A stretch of DNA of 12,074 nucleotides, taken from positions 1 through 12,074 of the forward strand of contig CALYRP010000012.1 of the NCBI GenBank assembly GCA_945483255.1, in the 5' to 3' direction. Within the stretch, counting starts at the first letter, position 1. The number at the start of each line of letters is the position of its first letter. Source of the stretch: an uncultured Pseudomonadota bacterium. GTDB lineage: Bacteria > Pseudomonadota > Alphaproteobacteria > Rs-D84. The position numbers were made by a program, and so were the translations under genes. A model generated the notes under the pieces. It was not told where the DNA came from and ran no database searches. It was given only the letters and a program-made list of their open reading frames with translations. Shown here one piece after another: positions 5,896 through 12,074 of the stretch.

Positions 5896-7670
5896 AACTT
5901 TCTAATTCATCATTTTTGTGCCTTGACATTGGAACATATGGCGTTCGCGGCTTTGGACATTGTATAAAGGACGCAAAGATAGTTCAATCTGCAATGCATT
6001 TTGTAAAAAACACCAATACAATATTTGCATTAAAAAGTGTTATTGATGAATTAGAACAACAATTAAAGACACGTTTTAATTCTGCTTTTGTTACAGGAAA
6101 TTTTGGCAACGCTGATTTTAAAATATTTTCAGATACAATATCATGGAACAACGAACATAAAATAAGCGAATTGGATTTAAAACACCAAATCGCAAAAATA
6201 AGCGCGCCAGATAATTTCTATACGATGCATATTATACCGGTGTTTTACGGAACCCCGAATATAAAAAATATAAGTAATTCACCAATCGGTCATATTGATA
6301 CATCTTTGAAATCTATATTCAGTGTGATTTCTTATGAAACAGATAAAACAAAATATATATCTGATATATTGCGGCGTTCGCATATTCAATCAAGTGGTTT
6401 CTTGGATCCAGCATTTTTACAAAATGCGGTTTACAGAAAATCAAATGAAAAAATTTTGTTTATTGATTTGGGAAATGAATTTACAAGTGTATCTATATGG
6501 ACAATGCGTGGTCCATTATATTTCCACAAAATAAAATTTGGCGGACACGATATAACAAATGCAATTTCACGCGGATTAAATATTGGTGTTGCCGATGCAG
6601 ATACACTTAAAATATCTGTGGCCAGTGCAACACCAAACGAAATGGATAGATTTACACCGGCAGATGCATCTGAAAAATTTGCAGCCTTTTCCCGCGCAGA
6701 TATAAATGATATTTTTATACCCACATTAAAAGAATTAATCAAAGATATATATGAACAATCTATAAAATATATTGACCAATACAAACCAGAAAAAATCGTC
6801 TTGACAGGGGGTGGCGCAACAATAAATAACATAAACACAGTATTTGAACACATGTTTAAATTACCTGTGGATAACATGGGGGACAGCGCGACTGTAAACG
6901 CTTTGTCAGAATATATATGGGGTACATATTTACCTGAAAGAAATGAATATATTCAAAAGCAAATCAAAATACAAAACAGTTTTGATAAAATGGCAAATAT
7001 TTTCAAAAAGAAAAAGAAAACAAGAAAATTTATCCCGATTATGCCCAGCACGCTTTGTTTTAATATGAATGATTTTTCAACATATTCTTTGTTTGCCAGC
7101 GCCGGAATAACAATGATACATGTTGATATAATGGACGGCTTTTATGTCGATCGTGTTGCAGGCGGTATAAAAGAATTGGCAAATATCCGAGAAAAAACCA
7201 AATCGCATTTACATGTTCATTTAATGACAGAAAGCCCATCTATTTGGGCGGCAGATGCAATAAATGCCGGTGCTGATACAATCATAATTTCAACAAATAC
7301 TTCGGGCGTAAAAGATGCAATAAAAATTGTAAAAAATGCCGGAAAACGCGTTGGTATTGCATTAAACCCTGAATCAAATGCTGAAATATTAATTCCAATA
7401 TTGAAACAAATTGACGAAGTTATGGTGATGGCTGTTAAACCGGGGGCTGCTGGTCAAGAATTTGATAAAAGCGTACTTCAAAAAATAAAATCATTGAATT
7501 ACACGCGCAAAAAACACGGTCTTAAATATATAATCAGCGTTGATGGCGGAATCAATCCAGATGCTGCAAAACTTTGCTGGGATGCTGGGGCTGATTTATT
7601 GGTCAGTGGTTCTTATCTTGCCAACGCAACCGATTTTCCATTGGCTGTTCAAAGTTTATTGAAGCACTAG
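5892..7670 (+). CDS. ftsA-rpe: FtsA / ribulose-phosphate 3-epimerase fusion protein
   Basis: One uninterrupted 592-aa frame encodes two enzyme families. Residues 1 to about 355 are a divergent actin-like FtsA. Phosphate loop 1 is LDIGTYGVRG at 11-20, an SHS2-like region covers about 45-150, phosphate loop 2 is FIDLGNEFTSVSIW at 190-203, FGGHDIT is at 216-222, and the nucleotide motif VLTGGGAT is at 303-310. FtsA tethers FtsZ to the membrane through a C-terminal amphipathic helix, and SFDKMANIFKKKKK at 363-376 looks like that helix. Residues about 379-592 are a whole Rpe barrel, which interconverts ribulose- and xylulose-5-phosphate. The expected active-site residues are S386, H410, D412, M414, H443, D551, KPGAAGQ at 516-522 and SGS at 572-574. 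The phosphate-2 loop lacks the usual GGGT(T/M)D, so ATP use by the FtsA half may be altered. The start overlaps the ftsQ stop. No ftsZ follows. Confidence 0.88.
   Translation: MKLSNSSFLCLDIGTYGVRGFGHCIKDAKIVQSAMHFVKNTNTIFALKSVIDELEQQLKTRFNSAFVTGNFGNADFKIFSDTISWNNEHKISELDLKHQIAKISAPDNFYTMHIIPVFYGTPNIKNISNSPIGHIDTSLKSIFSVISYETDKTKYISDILRRSHIQSSGFLDPAFLQNAVYRKSNEKILFIDLGNEFTSVSIWTMRGPLYFHKIKFGGHDITNAISRGLNIGVADADTLKISVASATPNEMDRFTPADASEKFAAFSRADINDIFIPTLKELIKDIYEQSIKYIDQYKPEKIVLTGGGATINNINTVFEHMFKLPVDNMGDSATVNALSEYIWGTYLPERNEYIQKQIKIQNSFDKMANIFKKKKKTRKFIPIMPSTLCFNMNDFSTYSLFASAGITMIHVDIMDGFYVDRVAGGIKELANIREKTKSHLHVHLMTESPSIWAADAINAGADTIIISTNTSGVKDAIKIVKNAGKRVGIALNPESNAEILIPILKQIDEVMVMAVKPGAAGQEFDKSVLQKIKSLNYTRKKHGLKYIISVDGGINPDAAKLCWDAGADLLVSGSYLANATDFPLAVQSLLKH
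7026..7667 (+). other. rpe: Rpe (epimerase) module of the fusion gene
   Basis: This part encodes FIPIMPSTL through SLLKH, a full-length Rpe barrel of about 214 residues. The only nearby in-frame ATG (7041) falls inside PIMPSTL. A product started there would lack the first barrel strand, and no Shine-Dalgarno precedes it. The preceding bases are A-rich (short runs of five A at 7011-7019) with no stop codon in frame. Translation as a fusion is therefore the simplest reading. Internal initiation at a non-ATG codon, or later cleavage, cannot be excluded. Confidence 0.75.
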
Positions 7671-8057
7671 TTTGCGCCCATCACCTTCTTGCGTAATATA
7701 AATATTAATTGTGTTTGCTGGCAACATATCTTTTGCAATATCTGGCCATTCAATCAATGTAATATCATTATCAATCGCATATGGTAATCCGATTTCTTCC
7801 AATTCTGATGCATCACCAATACGATATAAATCAAAATGAGATATGCCATCATAATTTTGCACCAATGTAAAAGTTGGACTTGGCACAACAGTATCTTCGC
7901 CACGCAAAGTTTTTATTATGGTGCGTGCGATTTCACTTTTCCCCATACCCAAATCACCATGCAAAGCAACCGTTTGCGGCGCATGTAAAGTTTTTGCAAA
8001 TTCACGCGCCCATGCACGCGTTTTATCAATATTATCTAGAATGTATTCTTTCATCAT
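7656..8057 (-). CDS. tsaE: tRNA threonylcarbamoyladenosine biosynthesis ATPase TsaE
   Basis: TsaE (formerly YjeE) is the P-loop ATPase that works with TsaB and TsaD to make t6A at position 37 of tRNAs reading ANN codons. The 133-aa protein carries Walker A GDLGMGKS at 34-41, the family motif SPTFTL at 60-65, HFDLYRI at 74-80, and EWPD at 103-106. The order and spacing are typical and the length is close to normal. The ATG at 8057 directly follows the uvrB stop; a second ATG at 8054 is an equally possible start. GGTGGA inside the end of uvrB provides the ribosome site, so the two genes are translationally linked. Its 3' end overlaps the fusion gene on the other strand by 15 bases. Confidence 0.96.
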   Translation of the reverse strand: MMKEYILDNIDKTRAWAREFAKTLHAPQTVALHGDLGMGKSEIARTIIKTLRGEDTVVPSPTFTLVQNYDGISHFDLYRIGDASELEEIGLPYAIDNDITLIEWPDIAKDMLPANTINIYITQEGDGRKLVLQ

Positions 8058-10064
8058 TTATTCCACCAATAATAAATCGTCTTCCAGTTTATGAATTGCA
8101 TCACGTAATTGTGCAGCCTGTTCAAATTCAAGGTTTTCTGCGTGTTTATGCATTTCCTTGGTTAATTTGGTAATTTCACGGCGAAGTGTTTCCGCATCCC
8201 AAACACCATCTTTATTATAAACAAATCTGCGCGCTTTGTCAGTTTTTTCTTCTTTTTCTTTGACTTCATCAAATACAGATTTAGAAATGGTTTTCGGTGT
8301 TATGTTATGTTCTTTGTTATACGCCATTTGTTTTTCGCGTCTTCGCGCCGTTTCGTCCAATGCCGCACGCATTGAATCTGTTATGGTATCACCATACAAA
8401 ATTACACGACCATTTGCATTACGCGCTGCACGTCCAATTGTTTGAATAAGCGAACGCGTTGAACGCAAGAATCCTTCTTTATCTGCATCCATAATCGCGA
8501 CCAATTCACATTCTGGAACATCTAAACCTTCGCGTAATAAATTAATACCGACCAAAACATCATATTTACCCAGGCGCAAATCACGCAATAAATCTATTCT
8601 TTCCAATGTTTCAATATCAGAATGTAAATAACGCGCACGAACACCGTTTTCCACGAAATAATCCGTCAATTGTTCTGCCATTTTCTTGGTAAGCGTTGTG
8701 ACAATAACGCGACCATTGGTCTTTTTTACCGTATAAAGTAAATCATCAACCTGGTGTTCTGTTGGGCGCACTTCGCATATTGGGTCCAATAATCCTGTCG
8801 GACGTATAACCTGTTCAGAAACAATACCATTTGATTGTTCCAATTCCCATTGCGCAGGCGTTGCCGATACAAATATAGTTTGTGGACGCAACGCATCCCA
8901 TTCATCAAATGTTAACGGGCGATTATCCACGCACGATGGTAATCTGAATCCATATTGCGCCAATGTTTCTTTACGTGCACGATCACCACGCGACATCGCA
9001 CCAATTTGCGGTACCGTTACATGACTTTCATCCAAAAATAAAAGTGCATCTTTTGGTAAATATTCAAATAATGTTGGTGGTGGTTGACCAGGCAGTCTGC
9101 CTGTTAAATATCTTGAATAATTTTCAATACCACGACAAGTTCCTGTTGATTCCATCATTTCAATATCGAAATTTACGCGTTCGCGCAATCTTTGTTCTTC
9201 GACATATTTCATATTATCATGAAAATATTGCAGCCTTTCTTCCAAATCTTGTCTGATATTACTAATGGCTTGTAATACAGATGGCATAGGTGTCGCATAA
9301 TGCGTATTTGGATAAACAACAATTCGATCCAGTTTATGTAATTTTCCACCAGTTAAAGTATCAAATTCCCATATTTCATCAACTTCATCACCAAAAAATG
9401 ATATTTTCCACGCCCTATCTTGGCTGTGTGATGGGAATATATCCAATGTATCACCGCGTGCACGAAAATCACCCCGCGCAAACCCCATTTCATTTCGTTT
9501 ATATTGAATATCGACCAATGCACGCATAACATCTTTTTCAGATATTTTATCACCAACATTTAATACTAATTTCATTTCAGAATATTGTTCTGGAGATCCG
9601 ATACCATAAATAGATGACACAGACGAAACCACAATAACATCCCTTTCTTCCAACATTGCACGCGTCGCACTGTGGCGCATACGGTCCAATTGTTCATTGA
9701 TGGATGCGTCTTTATCAATATATGTATCGGTGGTTGGAACATAGGCTTCTGGTTGATAATAATCATAGAAAGAAACAAAATATTCCACATGATTGTGTGG
9801 AAAGAATGACTTCATTTCCGTATATAATTGTGCCGCCAATATCTTGTTTGGGGCCATAATCATGGTTGGACGGCCTAATTCTTTGATTACATTGGCCATG
9901 GTAAAAGTCTTTCCGGAACCGGTTACCCCCAACAAGACCTGGGATTTGCGCCCATCTTTGACACCAGCAACCAATTCAGATATTGCCGTTGGTTGATCCC
10001 CCATCGGCGCAAAATCAGATTCCAGCGAAAAAATACTTTTATCATTTTTCATTTTTTGATTCAC
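8058..10064 (-). CDS. uvrB: UvrABC excinuclease subunit B
   Basis: UvrB is the central protein of nucleotide excision repair. It receives damaged DNA from UvrA, verifies the lesion by threading a strand behind its beta hairpin, and recruits UvrC. The 668-aa protein is full length. Walker A is GVTGSGKT at 46-53, and the damage-probing hairpin includes YDYYQPEAYVP at 100-110. Also present are DESH at 345-348, SATPAQWE at 400-407, GINLLREGLDVPE at 507-519, QTIGRAARN at 541-549, and the C-terminal UVR motif at about 632-667 that contacts UvrC. The start is uncertain: GTG at 10064 fits a leaderless message, while ATG at 10052 would shorten the protein by four residues; neither has a Shine-Dalgarno. 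I see no alphaproteobacterial LexA box (GTTC-N7-GTTC) or Escherichia-type box upstream, so SOS control is not evident. Confidence 0.98.
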   Translation of the reverse strand: MNQKMKNDKSIFSLESDFAPMGDQPTAISELVAGVKDGRKSQVLLGVTGSGKTFTMANVIKELGRPTMIMAPNKILAAQLYTEMKSFFPHNHVEYFVSFYDYYQPEAYVPTTDTYIDKDASINEQLDRMRHSATRAMLEERDVIVVSSVSSIYGIGSPEQYSEMKLVLNVGDKISEKDVMRALVDIQYKRNEMGFARGDFRARGDTLDIFPSHSQDRAWKISFFGDEVDEIWEFDTLTGGKLHKLDRIVVYPNTHYATPMPSVLQAISNIRQDLEERLQYFHDNMKYVEEQRLRERVNFDIEMMESTGTCRGIENYSRYLTGRLPGQPPPTLFEYLPKDALLFLDESHVTVPQIGAMSRGDRARKETLAQYGFRLPSCVDNRPLTFDEWDALRPQTIFVSATPAQWELEQSNGIVSEQVIRPTGLLDPICEVRPTEHQVDDLLYTVKKTNGRVIVTTLTKKMAEQLTDYFVENGVRARYLHSDIETLERIDLLRDLRLGKYDVLVGINLLREGLDVPECELVAIMDADKEGFLRSTRSLIQTIGRAARNANGRVILYGDTITDSMRAALDETARRREKQMAYNKEHNITPKTISKSVFDEVKEKEEKTDKARRFVYNKDGVWDAETLRREITKLTKEMHKHAENLEFEQAAQLRDAIHKLEDDLLLVE

Positions 10065-10089
10065 ATGCCATAATATAATTCATTATAAT
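10060..10089 (+). promoter_or_regulatory. Promoter of the AsmA-like gene
   Basis: TTCACA (10060-10065, five of six consensus bases), an 18-base spacer and a perfect TATAAT (10084-10089) are present. The expected start near 10096 gives a leader of about 16 bases that includes AAGGAAAG ahead of the ATG at 10112. The elements overlap the opposing uvrB promoter and the first bases of uvrB. Confidence 0.6.
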
Positions 10090-10099
10090 AAAAATACAA
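10072..10099 (-). promoter_or_regulatory. Possible uvrB promoter
   Basis: Read on the minus strand, a weak -35 TTGTAT (10099-10094), a 16-base spacer and -10 TATATT (10077-10072) are present. The expected start at about 10065 lies next to the GTG at 10064. An alternative -10, TATAAT (10087-10082), would start about 10 bases earlier. Either way no Shine-Dalgarno precedes the gene. Confidence 0.45.
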
Positions 10100-10111
10100 G
10101 GAAAGAGAGAG

Positions 10112-12074
10112 ATGTCAATAAAATCCAAAATTAAACGAAACAGACTGTTATTTTTGTTATTATCAATTGTTGCAATTTTTGTAATTTCAATAATTGTTAT
10201 ACCGCCGATGATAACACTTAATAATTTAAAAGGAAAAATTGAAAATATTATTTTAACCCAAACTGGCATACCTGCAAAAATCCACGGCAATGTTAATTTC
10301 AGCCTTATGGGGCGCACAATGATTATTGCACACAACATCAGTGTCCCGAACGGCGTTGTATCATCTGTTGAATTTGATTTTCCTTTGTTAGATATATTTA
10401 ATATAAAAAATGCTGATATAAATGGCGATATTTATGTTAATGGCGCATCTCTTCATGTTGAAAAAATTATTCCTCTTAATATTAATAAAAATATCGTTGT
10501 TAATGATTCAAAGGTAAAATTTCTTAACAAAGAATACCAAATAATTCGCGCAGATATGTCAAAAAATACAGTTGATGCATTTGTCAGAACCGATCAACAT
10601 AAATACGAAATAAAATCTATCGATAACAAATTTGTCATAAAAAACAAAAACAATGATTTGGTTTTAACAGGCGAATTATCACAAAACGGAACCGCAAAAG
10701 GTCATATCAGCATAATTGCACAAAATGTAAATAAATGGTTTGAATTTAAAACACCAAAAATTAACGGTCAATTTCCAATAACTGCCGATATTTCGTGGGA
10801 TGGCAGATATGGAATAAAATTTGATAATATCGTTGCTCAAAACATTCGTGGCAGCATCGAATATAAAAACGACGGATATAAAATAATAAAATTAAAGTCT
10901 GATAAAGCAAATTATGATATGTCGTTTTTCATTAAAAATCCTGAAATATTAAAAAACGTTTCATTAGATCTTGATTTTTACGGCAAATTACAATTTATTG
11001 ATAACACATTTAAGCACTTAAAAATCATTACATATGGCGAACAAGATAAAATTATCATAGAAAAAATTATCGCTGATGATACATATATCAAAGGTGGAAC
11101 AATCGATAAAGATGGCGCACACGATGTTCATATCGAAGGACAATTATCAGGTTTACACACGACATGTCTTTTTAACGGAACCCCAAACGATTGGTATTGC
11201 AAAGAATATTCACAAGGAAATAACATTACATCTGTTTTTTCTGTTAAAAACGGTGTGATTGATGCGGATGTTTATTCCACGGAAATTTATGCAGATATGG
11301 AACCATTTGTTACAACAATACGAAAACTGGCGCCCAAAGGTATAGTCAGATTTTATTATCCTGATATGGATGGAACATTATATTTGGAAAAAGATAGCTA
11401 TGTCGTAGATTATACCAGACTTGAAGACAGAACATTGAATCAGGCAAAGGTTAATTTGAAATTTTTACCTGATTTTATGAAAGACGAACCAGGCGATTTT
11501 GTATGGGTTAACGGTGTTATGATTTTTACACCAAATTCAAAACAATGGTTATTGTCTAAAAGCACAGATTTCTTTATGTTGCGCGGTGTTAATTTCAAAC
11601 AATTAACCAGAAAACTTGATTTGCAATCTTTGAATGATTTGCCATATATTTTGTCTGGAAATTATAAAAACGGTACAATTTCTGATTTTACAGTTGAAAT
11701 TGCAAACCATACACTTTCCGGAACATTATCTGGAAAATCTATCACATTAAAAACAGATATTTTGGATGCAGATTTGTTTGTAAATCAATCTTTTGTAAAA
11801 AGATTTGAAGAATTATCATTCTTTACAACACAACCTTTGTTGTTGCCATTTGAAACAAATGTAAATATTGCATTATCTGCAAATAAATTGATTTATAATT
11901 CCACAGAATATAAAAACTTTGTATATTCTTTGCACAATAACAAACAGACATTTTCAATCAGCGATTCTAATCGTGGGAATTTGTTAGCAACGATAAATAA
12001 AGACAATATAAAATATGCAATCAACATACAATTAAATAAATTTATGTTTGATAACCAAGTAAAAAACCACCTAC
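10112..12074 (+). CDS. AsmA-like envelope protein, 3' end beyond the window
   Basis: An open frame starts at the ATG at 10112 and runs without a stop to the window end, giving at least 654 residues. A basic N-terminus (SIKSKIKRNR) and one membrane helix at about 11-33 precede a long periplasmic part. The region LNNLKGKIENIILTQTG, then AKIHGNVNFSLMGRTMIIAHNISV, matches the AsmA N-terminus (an L-x-G-V-x(2)-SLLP-x-P-type element). Later segments are repetitive beta-strand-rich sequence typical of the family. AsmA-like proteins are chorein-type or TamB-like envelope proteins linked to phospholipid transport and outer-membrane homeostasis. Two cysteines in HTTCLFNGTPNDWYCKEY could pair. AAGGAAAGAGAGAG precedes the ATG. 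The gene is divergent from uvrB. The exact AsmA subtype cannot be told without the C-terminus. Confidence 0.82.
   Translation, partial: MSIKSKIKRNRLLFLLLSIVAIFVISIIVIPPMITLNNLKGKIENIILTQTGIPAKIHGNVNFSLMGRTMIIAHNISVPNGVVSSVEFDFPLLDIFNIKNADINGDIYVNGASLHVEKIIPLNINKNIVVNDSKVKFLNKEYQIIRADMSKNTVDAFVRTDQHKYEIKSIDNKFVIKNKNNDLVLTGELSQNGTAKGHISIIAQNVNKWFEFKTPKINGQFPITADISWDGRYGIKFDNIVAQNIRGSIEYKNDGYKIIKLKSDKANYDMSFFIKNPEILKNVSLDLDFYGKLQFIDNTFKHLKIITYGEQDKIIIEKIIADDTYIKGGTIDKDGAHDVHIEGQLSGLHTTCLFNGTPNDWYCKEYSQGNNITSVFSVKNGVIDADVYSTEIYADMEPFVTTIRKLAPKGIVRFYYPDMDGTLYLEKDSYVVDYTRLEDRTLNQAKVNLKFLPDFMKDEPGDFVWVNGVMIFTPNSKQWLLSKSTDFFMLRGVNFKQLTRKLDLQSLNDLPYILSGNYKNGTISDFTVEIANHTLSGTLSGKSITLKTDILDADLFVNQSFVKRFEELSFFTTQPLLLPFETNVNIALSANKLIYNSTEYKNFVYSLHNNKQTFSISDSNRGNLLATINKDNIKYAINIQLNKFMFDNQVKNHL

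Noticed and set aside
6431..6877. A 148-codon open frame antisense to the FtsA region.
   Set aside because: It lies fully within a well-supported gene, shows no family motif, and is explained by the codon composition of the sense frame.
5892..7020. Reading the actin-like half as PilM or MreB in place of FtsA.
   Set aside because: The direct overlap with an FtsQ-like gene, the SHS2-like insertion and the lysine-rich amphipathic C-terminal helix fit FtsA better.
10065..10111. An SOS (LexA) box before uvrB.
   Set aside because: Neither GTTC-N7-GTTC nor CTG-N10-CAG type sites are present in the intergenic sequence.
10042..10338. A 98-codon minus-strand frame spanning the uvrB-asmA promoter region.
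   Set aside because: It overlaps the start of uvrB in another frame and the signal region of the AsmA-like gene; its hydrophobic look comes from the AsmA membrane helix read backwards.

Overview
The window is low-GC and densely coded. It uses the standard bacterial code: TGA acts as a stop, for example where ftsQ ends inside ftsA. The gene families point to an AT-rich Gram-negative bacterium, most likely an uncultured or reduced-genome alphaproteobacterium. The reasons are a single LolC/E-type permease beside LolD, an alphaproteobacterial-looking FtsQ beta domain (RRW...LPED.P), and outer-membrane lipoproteins with an AsmA-like protein. The lineage is inferred from family resemblance, not from any marker search.

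Region 1 (about 160-4698, minus strand) looks like one six-gene operon. Its order of transcription is a 107-aa unknown helical protein, a secretin-like outer-membrane lipoprotein, the LolC/E-type permease, the LolD ATPase, a 177-aa membrane-anchored helical protein, and a 90-aa membrane protein with a cysteine-rich outer domain. A 9-bp hairpin terminator closes it. Gaps between genes are tens of bases or less, and the interior genes carry Shine-Dalgarno sites. The permease and ATPase form the machine that releases lipoproteins from the inner membrane, and the secretin-like lipoprotein is a plausible client made from the same transcript.

Region 2 (4774-7670, plus strand) holds a small lipoprotein, ftsQ, and a 592-aa protein overlapping ftsQ by 4 bases. 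Residues 1 to about 376 of that protein are a divergent but complete FtsA. Residues about 379-592 are a complete ribulose-phosphate 3-epimerase with its catalytic residues present. This ftsA-rpe fusion is the most striking object here. No ftsZ follows; the next gene points the other way.

Region 3 (7656-10064, minus strand) holds uvrB followed directly by tsaE. The tsaE stop codon lies inside the 3' end of the fusion gene. Region 4 (10112 to the window end, plus strand) is a long AsmA-like gene, divergent from uvrB and cut by the window edge.

Two short divergent intergenic regions (4699-4773 and 10065-10111) and the ftsQ upstream region carry near-consensus -10 boxes. For three first genes (the 126-aa lipoprotein, ftsQ, uvrB) the predicted transcription start falls 0-3 bases before the start codon and no Shine-Dalgarno is visible, suggesting leaderless messages. 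No tRNA, rRNA, insertion sequence, CRISPR array or phage gene was recognised. No stretch longer than 300 bases lacks a gene.
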